From a virus, in the IMG/VR virus record IMGVR_UViG_3300021185_002518, positions 1 to 64,000 of that record: DNA of 64,000 bases; one strand, given 5' to 3'. Of the stretch, positions 20,050 to 29,101 are shown in pieces (position 1 is the first letter of the stretch; each line of letters opens with the position of its first letter). The position numbers and the translations under genes are program-made. The notes beneath the pieces are model-generated. The model was not told the DNA's origin. It made no database searches and saw only the letters and a program-made list of their open reading frames with translations.

Positions 20050-22262
20050 TGTACGAACAAAGTTTATACAGTATTGTAGAACCTATAAAAAAGACTACTA
20101 TAAGTAGACTTAATAAGGGTAAAAAGTGGAAGTATGGTTACAACAAAGAACACGATCTTGTTGTTATATCTAAGACTGGTGAGATAGGTGATATATACGA
20201 GATACAAAACTTTCAAATAGCGCTACCTAAAGAGCGTAGTGTGTATAGCAACAAAGAAAAAAAATGGAAACAGTTTGAATATCCAAAAGAATTAGGTAGA
20301 CTTAAAAATATATTTGACTGGCGTAGTTATCCTGAAGAAAAGAAAGCTGACTGGTTTGACTATATAGATGAAGAGTTTAAACGTAGAGAACAAGGTTTCT
20401 GGTTTAACAACAACGGTAAAGCAACATATATAACAGGTACACATTATATGTACTTGCAGTGGAGCAAGATTGATGTGGGCGCACCAGACTTTAGAGAAGC
20501 TAATAGATTATTCTATATATTTTGGGAAGCTTGCAAAGCAGATAAAAGATGTTATGGTATGTGTTACCTTAAAAACAGAAGATCTGGTTTTTCTTTTATG
20601 TCATCAGCTGAAACAGTTAACCAAGCTACAATATCAAGTGATGCAAGATTTGGAATACTATCTAAAACAGGTGCTGATGCAAAGAAAATGTTTACAGATA
20701 AAGTAGTACCTATTAGTATTAATTATCCATTTTTCTTCTCACCTATTCAAGATGGTATGGATAGACCAAAGTCAGAGCTAGCATATAGAGTTCCTGCTAG
20801 TAAGTTTACAAGAAAGAAAATAACCGCAAACGAAAAGCTAGAAGATTTAGAAGGACTAGACACAACGATAGACTGGAAGAACACGGGTGATAATAGCTAT
20901 GATGGTGAAAAGCTAAAGTTATTAGTTCATGATGAAAGTGGTAAGTGGGAAAGACCCGATAATATATTAAATAACTGGAGAGTTACAAAAACATGTTTAC
21001 GATTAGGTAGTAGGATTATAGGTAAATGTATGATGGGCTCAACATCAAACGCATTAGATAAAGGTGGAGAAAACTTTAAAAAATTATATGCAGCATCTGA
21101 CGTTACTAAGCGAAACAGAAATGGACAAACAGCGTCTGGCTTGTATTCTCTCTTTATCCCAATGGAGTGGAATTACGAAGGATTTATTGACGAGTACGGA
21201 ATTCCAGTCTTTGATAATCCAGACTATGATGTACTCGACCCACACGGAGAGTTAATAGACGTAGGTGTAGTAGAAAACTGGCAGAACGAAGCTGATGGGT
21301 TAAAGGGAGATCAAGATGCGTTGAATGAATTTTACAGACAGTTTCCAAGAACTACAGAACACGCGTTTAGAGATGAAACAAAGAATAGTATATTTAATTT
21401 AGTAAAAATATACGAACAAATAGATTACAATGAAGAAATGTCTAGAACACTAGGTATTACTAAAGGTAATTTTCAATGGGTGAATGGTGTAAAAGATTCT
21501 AAAGTAATATTTTACCCAGATCCAAAAGGTAGATTTAAAGTAAGCTGGACACCACCTCAACAGTTGCAAAACAAAGTTGTAATTAAAAACGGTGTGAAAC
21601 ATCCAGGCAACGAACATATGGGTGCTTTTGGCTGCGATAGCTACGATATATCAGGTACCGTCGATGGCGTCGGCTCCAAAGGTGCACTCCATGGATTAAC
21701 TAGGTTTAGCATGGAGGACGCTCCTGCTAACCAGTTCTTCTTAGAATATTTAGCTAGACCACAAACAGCAGAGATATTCTTTGAAGACGTTCTAATGGCA
21801 TTAGTGTTTTATGGGATGCCAATACTTGCAGAGAACAACAAGCCTCGTTTATTGTACTATTTACGAAGACGTGGTTATAGAGGTTTTAGTATGAATAGAC
21901 CTGACAAAATATGGAATAAATTATCTGTAGCTGAAAAAGAAATAGGTGGTATGCCTAACTCTAGTGAAGATATAAAACAAGCCCACGCTGCTGCTATCGA
22001 AATGTACATACAAGATAACGTTGGTTTACAACAAGATGGTAGTATTGGTAGTTGTTATTTTAACGAGCTACTAAATGACTGGGCAAAGTTTGATATAAAT
22101 AAAAGAACAAAGCATGATGCGTCTATTAGTTCTGGTTTAGCTATAATGGCTAATAATAGACATCTTTATAGACCAAATGCACCGATACAAAAACCTAAAC
22201 TAAACTTAAGTATTGCTAAGTATTCAAACAACGGTAGTACATCTAAATTAATTAAAAAATAA
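20049..22262 (+). CDS. Terminase large subunit (TerL)
   Basis: 737 aa, the DNA-packaging ATPase/nuclease. A deviant Walker A is KNRRSGFSF at about residues 175-183, after YGMCYL; Walker B is LLVHDES with D295/E296; TSN in MMGSTSNALDKGG is a coupling motif. The C-terminal nuclease begins with GCDSYDISGT, an acidic catalytic cluster, with further Asp near KRTKHDASI. It is longer than most TerLs (about 500-650), mainly from an N-terminal extension. Followed 2 nt later by the portal gene. Confidence 0.88.
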   Translation: MYEQSLYSIVEPIKKTTISRLNKGKKWKYGYNKEHDLVVISKTGEIGDIYEIQNFQIALPKERSVYSNKEKKWKQFEYPKELGRLKNIFDWRSYPEEKKADWFDYIDEEFKRREQGFWFNNNGKATYITGTHYMYLQWSKIDVGAPDFREANRLFYIFWEACKADKRCYGMCYLKNRRSGFSFMSSAETVNQATISSDARFGILSKTGADAKKMFTDKVVPISINYPFFFSPIQDGMDRPKSELAYRVPASKFTRKKITANEKLEDLEGLDTTIDWKNTGDNSYDGEKLKLLVHDESGKWERPDNILNNWRVTKTCLRLGSRIIGKCMMGSTSNALDKGGENFKKLYAASDVTKRNRNGQTASGLYSLFIPMEWNYEGFIDEYGIPVFDNPDYDVLDPHGELIDVGVVENWQNEADGLKGDQDALNEFYRQFPRTTEHAFRDETKNSIFNLVKIYEQIDYNEEMSRTLGITKGNFQWVNGVKDSKVIFYPDPKGRFKVSWTPPQQLQNKVVIKNGVKHPGNEHMGAFGCDSYDISGTVDGVGSKGALHGLTRFSMEDAPANQFFLEYLARPQTAEIFFEDVLMALVFYGMPILAENNKPRLLYYLRRRGYRGFSMNRPDKIWNKLSVAEKEIGGMPNSSEDIKQAHAAAIEMYIQDNVGLQQDGSIGSCYFNELLNDWAKFDINKRTKHDASISSGLAIMANNRHLYRPNAPIQKPKLNLSIAKYSNNGSTSKLIKK

Positions 22263-22264
22263 AT

Positions 22265-24685
22265 ATGGCAGAGTCTGTTATAAAAAGTTATTTTCCAAGT
22301 CAAGTCGTAAGCGATGCTGAAAAGCTTAGCTACGATTATGGTTTAAAGGTTGCTAAGGCAATAGAAACAGAGTGGTTTAATAATGACAATAGATCAACAA
22401 GATACGATGCGAATCAAAACAATTTTCATGAACTAAGGCTTTACGCTAGAGGAGAGCAATCTGTACAGAAATATAAGGACGAGTTATCTATAAATGGTGA
22501 TTTGTCCTATTTAAATTTAGACTGGACACCTGTACCTATTATACCTAAGTTTGTAGATATAGTTGTAAATGGCTTAGCTGAAAGAATGTATGATATAAAA
22601 GCTTATTCGGTTGACCCTTATGGAGTATCTCAAAGAACAGAGTACATGGAAGCTTTGTTAGAGGATATAAACATGAAGACTTATAATGATTTTGTTAATG
22701 CTGAATTAGGTATAGACATATCAAACTCAGATCAAGAAACTTTACCAGTAAATGAAGAAGAATTAGCATTGCATATGCAGTTAACTTACAAGCAGTCTGT
22801 AGAGATAGCTGAAGAACAAGCTTTAAAAGTTTTGATGGATGGTAATAAATATGAATTGATTAAAAAGCGTTTTTATTATGATCTTACTGTTTTAGGTATT
22901 GGAGCTGTAAAAACAAGTTTTAACACTTCTGAAGGCGTAACAATAGACTATGTTGACCCTGCTGACTTAGTATATTCATATACTGAATCACCTTACTTTG
23001 ATGATATATATTACGTAGGTGAAGTTAAAAATATACCTATTAATGAGTTAGCAAAACAGTTTCCACATTTAGATGCTGAAGACTTAGATGATATAGTAAA
23101 AAATAAAAGTTACAACCAAACTAATAGAAACAACTCTTCAAGTTACAATAACGAGGCAGACAATAATAAAGTTCAAGTTTTATATTTTAACTATAAAACA
23201 TATATGAACGAAGTTTATAAAGTAAAAGAAACTGGTAGTGGTGCTGAAAAAGCTATTGAAAAAGATGATACATTTAATCCACCAGCTGAAGCTGTTGATT
23301 ATTCAAGATTACAAAGAAGTATAGAGACTTTGTATGAAGGTGCTTTAGTTTTAGGTAGTAACAAGCTACTTAAATGGGAGATGGCTAAAAACATGATGAG
23401 ACCTAAAAGTGATTTTACTAAGGTTAAAATGAATTATGCTATTGTTGCACCTAGAATATATAAAGGTAAAATAGAAAGTTTAGTGAGACGTGTAACAGGT
23501 TTTGCTGACATGATACAACTTACACATCTAAAGATACAACAAGTGTTAGCTAGAATGGTGCCAGATGGTGTTTATTTAGATGCTGATGGTCTTGCTGAAA
23601 TAGATTTAGGTAACGGAACAAATTATAGTCCACAAGAAGCTTTAAACATGTTCTTCCAAACAGGTTCTGTTATTGGTAGATCGTTTACAAGCGAAGGCGA
23701 AATGAACCCTGGAAAAGTACCTATTCAAGAAATAACATCAGGTTCTGGTGGTGCAAAACTACAATCACTTATAGGTAATTACAATTATTACTTACAAATG
23801 ATTAGAGATACCACAGGTCTTAACGAAGCTAGAGATGGTAGTTCGCCTGATAAAAACGCTTTAGTTGGAGTGCAGAAATTAGCTGCAGCTAACTCTAACA
23901 CTGCAACAAGACATATATTACAGTCTGGTTTATTTTTAACAGCTGAGGTGGCAGAGTGTTTATCTCTTAGAGTGTCTGATATTATAGAGTACTCACCAAC
24001 TGCAGACGCTTTTATACAGCAACTAGGCGCTCACAACGTTGCAACTCTTGGGGAAATGAAAAACTTACATTTATATGACTTTGGTATATTTATTGAGCTT
24101 GCACCAGATGAAGAAGAAAAAGCTTTATTAGAAAACAATATACAAGTTGCTTTAGCTCAACAAACTATAAACTTAGAAGATGCTATTGATATTAGAGAGA
24201 TTAAAAATTTAAAACTTGCAAATCAACTTTTAAAACTTAGAAGATCTAAAAAAGAAGAAAAAGACTTTCAAATAAACCAAGCTAACATACAGGCGCAAGC
24301 CCAAGCTAACGGAGAAGCGCAGCAAGTAGCGGCTCAAGCAGAAATACAAAAAAACATGGCGATAACAGAATCAAAAGTAAGTTTAGCCCAAGTTGAAATG
24401 CAGTTAGCGCTTCAAAAAATGCAAGCAGAAGGCGCTCTTAAAAAAGAACTAATGGAGCAAGAGTTTAGGTACAATATAGAGCTTAGAAAAATGGATGCTG
24501 AAGCTAATAACAATAAAGACAAACAGAAAGAAGATCGTAAAGACGAAAGAACAAAAATACAAGCAACACAACAATCAGAAATGATTGAACAAAGAAATAG
24601 TGGAAAACCACCTAAAAACTTTGAGTCCGCAGGTAATGATATATTAGGCGGCGGCTTCAATTTAGGCGGCTTTGAACCTAAATAA
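22265..24685 (+). CDS. Portal protein
   Basis: 806 aa. Position directly after TerL and large size suit a podovirus portal. The central region (about 400-560: RRVTGFADMIQLTHLKIQQ ... TTGLNEARDGSSP) contains the conserved T-G-x-N-E-A-R-D-G-S-x-P-D crown segment seen in large portals of marine phages. The last 150 residues form a Gln/Ala/Lys coiled coil (barrel extension) and end in a Gly-rich tail GGGFNLGGFEPK. It would form the dodecameric vertex for DNA entry. Confidence 0.82.
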   Translation: MAESVIKSYFPSQVVSDAEKLSYDYGLKVAKAIETEWFNNDNRSTRYDANQNNFHELRLYARGEQSVQKYKDELSINGDLSYLNLDWTPVPIIPKFVDIVVNGLAERMYDIKAYSVDPYGVSQRTEYMEALLEDINMKTYNDFVNAELGIDISNSDQETLPVNEEELALHMQLTYKQSVEIAEEQALKVLMDGNKYELIKKRFYYDLTVLGIGAVKTSFNTSEGVTIDYVDPADLVYSYTESPYFDDIYYVGEVKNIPINELAKQFPHLDAEDLDDIVKNKSYNQTNRNNSSSYNNEADNNKVQVLYFNYKTYMNEVYKVKETGSGAEKAIEKDDTFNPPAEAVDYSRLQRSIETLYEGALVLGSNKLLKWEMAKNMMRPKSDFTKVKMNYAIVAPRIYKGKIESLVRRVTGFADMIQLTHLKIQQVLARMVPDGVYLDADGLAEIDLGNGTNYSPQEALNMFFQTGSVIGRSFTSEGEMNPGKVPIQEITSGSGGAKLQSLIGNYNYYLQMIRDTTGLNEARDGSSPDKNALVGVQKLAAANSNTATRHILQSGLFLTAEVAECLSLRVSDIIEYSPTADAFIQQLGAHNVATLGEMKNLHLYDFGIFIELAPDEEEKALLENNIQVALAQQTINLEDAIDIREIKNLKLANQLLKLRRSKKEEKDFQINQANIQAQAQANGEAQQVAAQAEIQKNMAITESKVSLAQVEMQLALQKMQAEGALKKELMEQEFRYNIELRKMDAEANNNKDKQKEDRKDERTKIQATQQSEMIEQRNSGKPPKNFESAGNDILGGGFNLGGFEPK

Positions 24686-24713
24686 CAATTATTAACTATT
24701 ATTATATTATATT

Positions 24714-25877
24714 ATGGCAAAAAAGAAAAAGGTAACTGAAGAAGTTACAAAAGTAGACTTGTCTAAAAAGGTTAAACCTGAAGACAATGTTACTAAAGTA
24801 AACCTAGATAAACCAATAGACAATGAAACCAAAGATGAAACTAAAGAAGATAACCCTGTCGACGAGGGAGTGGTTGGAGTCGATGAAAATGCCGATGCCA
24901 CACAAGAACAAGAAGAAGTACAGCCGGAAGCTGAAACACAGGAAGAGCAATCTGTATTAGAAGAAATCACTGAAGAAGAAGTGGTGGAAAAAACAGAAGA
25001 ATTAACTGAACAAGTTGAGGAAGCTATAGCAGAAGCTCAAGAAACTGGAAAAGCAATACCGGAGAATGTACAAAAGTTAATGGACTTTATGGAAGACACT
25101 GGTGGAACACTAGAAGATTACGTAACACTTAACCAAGATTTTTCTAGTTATGATGACATGACAGTTCTTAGAGAATATTACAAAAAAACAAAATCTCACT
25201 TAACACCTGAAGAGGTAGAATTTTTAATTGACGATAGATTTTCATATGATGAGGATGTTGATGAAGAAAGAGAGATTAAAAAGAAAAAAATAGCGTTAAA
25301 AGAGCAAGTTGCCGACGCTAAAGCCCATCTGGACAGGCAAAAGTCCAAATACTATGAAGAAATTAAAGCTGGGTCAAAGCTGACTAATGAACAACAAAAA
25401 GCTGTAAATTTTTTCAATAGATACAACAAGGAATCAAAAGAAAACGAAGCGGTTCTTGAAAAGCAAACAAATACTTTTAAAATGAAAACTAACAATGTTT
25501 TTAACAAAGACTTTAAAGGCTTTGATTATAATGTTGGTGACAAGAAGTATAGGTTTAATGTTAAAGACAGCAACAAGGTAAAAGAAAACCAAAGCGATAT
25601 TAATAATTTCGTCAAGAAGTTCTTGAATGAAAACAACGAAATGTCAGATGCTACAGGTTATCACAAATCTTTGTTTACCGCTAACAATCCTGATGCTATT
25701 GCAAAGCATTTTTACGAACAAGGAAAAGCAGACGCTTTAAAAACAAGTGTTGCTAAAGCTAAGAACGTAGATATGAGCCCTAGACAACAACATGGTGTTG
25801 TTGAGGCTGGTGGTATGAAAGTAAAAGTACTAGGTAGCAATTCTAATGATTTTAAGTTTAAATTAAAAAACAAATAA
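24714..25877 (+). CDS. Capsid scaffold-like protein
   Basis: 387 aa between portal and capsid genes. The N-terminal 110 residues are very acidic and low in complexity (Glu/Thr/Val-rich), the middle is a long charged helix (REIKKKKIALKEQVADAKAH), and the C-terminus is basic and ends VLGSNSNDFKFKLKNK. This pattern of acidic start, coiled coil and basic capsid-binding tail is typical of scaffold proteins. No protease motif is visible. Confidence 0.65.
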   Translation: MAKKKKVTEEVTKVDLSKKVKPEDNVTKVNLDKPIDNETKDETKEDNPVDEGVVGVDENADATQEQEEVQPEAETQEEQSVLEEITEEEVVEKTEELTEQVEEAIAEAQETGKAIPENVQKLMDFMEDTGGTLEDYVTLNQDFSSYDDMTVLREYYKKTKSHLTPEEVEFLIDDRFSYDEDVDEEREIKKKKIALKEQVADAKAHLDRQKSKYYEEIKAGSKLTNEQQKAVNFFNRYNKESKENEAVLEKQTNTFKMKTNNVFNKDFKGFDYNVGDKKYRFNVKDSNKVKENQSDINNFVKKFLNENNEMSDATGYHKSLFTANNPDAIAKHFYEQGKADALKTSVAKAKNVDMSPRQQHGVVEAGGMKVKVLGSNSNDFKFKLKNK

Positions 25878-25903
25878 ATTATAAATTTTAAAAAAACAAA
25901 ATT

Positions 25904-27439
25904 ATGGCAATTACTGCAGGTGATAATTTGAATAGCGTACCTTCTCACGTACAGAAGACGTTATCTACAAATTACTTAGACCTAAACTCTTCAACGGGTT
26001 GGGCACAACAATATGTTCCAGATCTTATGGAAAAAGAAGCAGAGGTATTCGGACAAAGAACTATCTCAGGTTTTCTTTCACAAATAGGAGCTGAAGAAGC
26101 GATGACTGCTGACCAAGTTATTTGGTCTGAGCAAGGTCGTTTACATTTATCTTACAAAGGTAAGATCGCAACTAACGGTGGTTCTGGTGGATCAGGACCT
26201 GGTGGTGCTGACATCGACGGTTCTGGAGCTGGTGGTGCAACTACTCAAATTACTATTGAGCAAGACATGGACGGAAATGACAAAACTACTGATCACGGTA
26301 TTAGAGTTAATGATACTGTTATAGTAGCTAACGCTGCTGGTGTTCACAAATGTTTAGTTGTTACAGCTGCTGCTGCTACAGCTACTATTGACGTTGCACC
26401 TTATGGTGGAGCTGCAATAGCTGATAGTAATGGTACTTTATCATGTACTATATTAGTTTATGGTTCTGAATATGGAAAAGGAACTTCTTATATGACTGGT
26501 GGTACTTCAACTGCTCAGCAAGATTCAAGAGGAGCTAACGAACCATCTTTCCAAACTTTCCAAAACAAGCCGATTATCTTAAAAGACTACTACTCTGTAT
26601 CAGGTTCTGATGCTTCAAGAGTTGGTTGGGTTGAGATAACTGCTGAAAGCGGTGCTTCTGGGTACTTATGGTACTTAAAAGCTGAAGCTGACACAAGAGC
26701 TCGTTTTAATGACTACTTAGAAATGGCAATGTTAGAAGGTGAATTAAACGCTGCTGGATCTTTAGCTGATGGATCAAACTTAATTCCTGGATCAACTACT
26801 GGTGCTGGTCACGTAGGTACTGAAGGTTTATTTGCTGCTATCGAAGATAGAGGTAATTTAACTTCAGGTGTTACTGGTGTTAACGCTGCTACTGATTTAG
26901 CTGAATTTGACGCTATCTTAGCTGAGTTTGATAAGCAAGGTGCTATTGAGGAAAATATGATGTTTGTAAATAGAGCTACGTCTCTTGCAATGGACGACAT
27001 GTTAGCTTCAATGAATTCTTACGGTGCTGGTGGTACATCTTACGGTGTATTCAACAACTCTGAGGATATGGCATTAAATTTAGGTTTCTCTGGTTTCAGA
27101 AGAGGTTCTTATGACTTCTACAAGTCTGACTTCAGATACTTAAATGACTTAGCTACAAGAGGTGGTATTAACGCTGCTAACGCTGCTAATGCAATCAGAG
27201 GGGTTATTGTTCCAGCTGGTACTTCTAACGTTTACGATCAACAATTAGGTAAAAACCTAAAACGTCCTTTCTTACACGTTAGATATAGAGCTTCACAAAC
27301 TGATAACAGAAAGTTAAAAACTTGGGTTACTGGTTCTGTTGGCGCTACTACGTCTGCTTTAGATGCAATGGAAATACACATGTTATCTGAAAGATGTTTA
27401 ATTACTCAAGGTGCTAACAATTTCATGTTAATGAAATAA
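25904..27439 (+). CDS. Major capsid protein
   Basis: 511 aa; rich in Ala, Gly and Thr, with codon use typical of a highly expressed gene. The N-arm is TTNYLDLNSSTGW-like and the P-domain helix is YLWYLKAEADTRARFNDYLE. A large Gly/Ala-rich insertion (about 86-185) probably makes the E-loop or a surface domain. The final part (SERCLITQGANNFMLMK) resembles an HK97 A-domain end. Its own terminator follows at 27459, fitting high expression. Confidence 0.82.
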   Translation: MAITAGDNLNSVPSHVQKTLSTNYLDLNSSTGWAQQYVPDLMEKEAEVFGQRTISGFLSQIGAEEAMTADQVIWSEQGRLHLSYKGKIATNGGSGGSGPGGADIDGSGAGGATTQITIEQDMDGNDKTTDHGIRVNDTVIVANAAGVHKCLVVTAAAATATIDVAPYGGAAIADSNGTLSCTILVYGSEYGKGTSYMTGGTSTAQQDSRGANEPSFQTFQNKPIILKDYYSVSGSDASRVGWVEITAESGASGYLWYLKAEADTRARFNDYLEMAMLEGELNAAGSLADGSNLIPGSTTGAGHVGTEGLFAAIEDRGNLTSGVTGVNAATDLAEFDAILAEFDKQGAIEENMMFVNRATSLAMDDMLASMNSYGAGGTSYGVFNNSEDMALNLGFSGFRRGSYDFYKSDFRYLNDLATRGGINAANAANAIRGVIVPAGTSNVYDQQLGKNLKRPFLHVRYRASQTDNRKLKTWVTGSVGATTSALDAMEIHMLSERCLITQGANNFMLMK

Positions 27440-27458
27440 GCACTGTTTATACTAAAGA

Positions 27459-27485
27459 ACCGGGGCTTCGGCCTCGGTCCTTTTA
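27459..27485 (+). terminator. Rho-independent terminator after capsid gene
   Basis: ACCGGGGC-TTCG-GCCTCGGT forms an 8-bp stem (one G-U pair) with a C(UUCG)G tetraloop, followed by CCTTTTATTTATT. It starts 19 nt after the capsid stop. It may partially terminate so that capsid message exceeds tail message. Confidence 0.85.
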
Positions 27486-27512
27486 TTTATTAATTTTATT
27501 ATATATTATATT

Positions 27513-28334
27513 ATGGCTAAAAAACAAAAAACACAAGAGGTAGAGGTACCTGTTGTTGAAACACCAGTTGTTGAAACACAAAAACCAAAAGTAAAAATTG
27601 AACCTAAAAAACCAACTTGGGAAATAAAAGATAGGTTGTATTATTTAAAAGGTGGTAAAAAACCTTTGTCAAGATCAATAAAAGCTGCAAATGTTTATTA
27701 TTTTGACGAGGAAAAAGGTTATGAAAGAGAACTTAAGTATTGTCAAAATCAAAAAACACCTTTTGTTGATGAGATGGTAGGTGATCAAAGATTAGAACAT
27801 ATTATATTTAGATCTGGTTCTTTATTTGTACCAAAAGAAAAAACAGTTTTACAAAAACTATTGTCTTTATACCACCCACATAGAGACAATGTATTTTATG
27901 AGCATAAACCTCAAGTTATAGCTGAACAACAGTTAAATTCTCTAGAAATAGAAGCTGACGCAATAATAGCTGCTAGAAACATAGATGTAGATATGGCTGA
28001 AGCGATAATGAGAGTAGAGGTTGGTTCTAGAGTTTCAGAGATGAGTTCTAAGGAACTTAAAAGAGATTTACTTATATACGCTAAAAACAACCCTTATTTA
28101 TTCTTAGATCTTTTAGAAGATGATAACATACAACTTAGAAATTTTGGTATAAAAGCAACTGAAATGGGATTGTTGAAATTATCTAGAGACCAAAGAACAT
28201 TTAGTTGGGGTTCTAACAATAGAAAATTAATGAACGTTCCTTTTGACGAGCATCCGTATACGGCTCTGGCTTCTTGGTTTAAAACTGACGAAGGTATGGA
28301 GATTTACACGACTATTGAAAAACAATTAAAATAA
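27513..28334 (+). CDS. Head-associated protein, unknown
   Basis: 273 aa. The first 35 residues are a Val/Pro/Thr/Lys linker (VEVPVVETPVVETQKPK), probably flexible. The folded part includes WEIKDRLYYLKGGKKPLSRS and a helical C-terminal region (ELKRDLLIYAKNNPYLFLDL). Position after the capsid gene suggests a head completion or connector-associated role. Flanked by a terminator upstream and a hairpin downstream. Confidence 0.55.
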   Translation: MAKKQKTQEVEVPVVETPVVETQKPKVKIEPKKPTWEIKDRLYYLKGGKKPLSRSIKAANVYYFDEEKGYERELKYCQNQKTPFVDEMVGDQRLEHIIFRSGSLFVPKEKTVLQKLLSLYHPHRDNVFYEHKPQVIAEQQLNSLEIEADAIIAARNIDVDMAEAIMRVEVGSRVSEMSSKELKRDLLIYAKNNPYLFLDLLEDDNIQLRNFGIKATEMGLLKLSRDQRTFSWGSNNRKLMNVPFDEHPYTALASWFKTDEGMEIYTTIEKQLK

Positions 28335-28340
28335 TCAAAC

Positions 28341-28379
28341 TGTAGAAGCGGTCGCTCTACGGGGCGATCGCAAACTACA
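28341..28379 (+). repeat. Strong intergenic hairpin
   Basis: TGTAG...CTACA encloses GCGGTCGC (28348-28355)-8-nt loop-GCGATCGC (28364-28371): an 8-bp GC-rich stem with a 5-bp outer stem. It lies in the 56-nt gap between two virion genes and is followed by A-rich sequence, not U, so it is not a usual rightward terminator; an mRNA processing or stability element is possible. Confidence 0.6.
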
Positions 28380-28390
28380 ATAAAAAAAAT

Positions 28391-29098
28391 ATGGTAAATA
28401 TAAACACAGTGTACCAAACGGTATTAGCTTTAGCTAACAAAGAACAAAGGGGTTATATAACACCACAAGAATTTAATTTATTTGCAATACAAGCACAAAT
28501 GCAAATATTTGAACAATATTTTTACGACTTAAACCAGTTTTTAAGAGCACCTAGTAATAATACATCACATTCTGACATGGTAGACTTGTTAGAAGAAAAA
28601 ATAAGTTTGTTTGAGCGAACAAACGTAGCTGTTGGAAGTGGTACTCAATTACCAAGTGATTTGTACAAGCTACAGCAAGTAATGTGGAAAGAGTTTGGTC
28701 AAGGCAATAGCAATCAAATATACGACGTTGAATATGTTAGCCAAAAAACATATACTCAAATGAGGAGAGTTAGTCTTGTTAAACCTACAGATGAAAGACT
28801 AGTATATATTAGAAATGCATTCGGTATAGCTGTCATAGGTAAAGAACAAAAAACAATTGGAGTAACTTGTAATTACATTAAAGCTCCTGAAAATCCAAGC
28901 TGGACATATGTTGTTGTAGGTGAAAAAGCACTGTTTAATCCAGATGGTGGAGCTGTAGACTTTGAGCTTCATCACTCAGAACAAACAGAACTTGTGACAA
29001 GAATTTTGGGCTTAGCTGGAATAACATTAAAAGACCAAAGCCTTTATCAAATAGCTTCAAACGAAGAATCTAAACAAATCCAACAACAAAAAAGATAA
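28391..29098 (+). CDS. Connector/tail adaptor-type structural protein
   Basis: 235 aa starting MVNINTVYQTVLALANKEQR; the opening helices (GYITPQEFNLFAIQAQMQIF, EQYFYDLNQF) match a family common in marine flavophages. The C-terminal half is a beta domain and ends in a Gln-rich tail (KQIQQQKR). The position suggests a head-tail connector. Exact role unknown. Confidence 0.6.
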   Translation: MVNINTVYQTVLALANKEQRGYITPQEFNLFAIQAQMQIFEQYFYDLNQFLRAPSNNTSHSDMVDLLEEKISLFERTNVAVGSGTQLPSDLYKLQQVMWKEFGQGNSNQIYDVEYVSQKTYTQMRRVSLVKPTDERLVYIRNAFGIAVIGKEQKTIGVTCNYIKAPENPSWTYVVVGEKALFNPDGGAVDFELHHSEQTELVTRILGLAGITLKDQSLYQIASNEESKQIQQQKR

Positions 29099-29101
29099 GA
29101 A

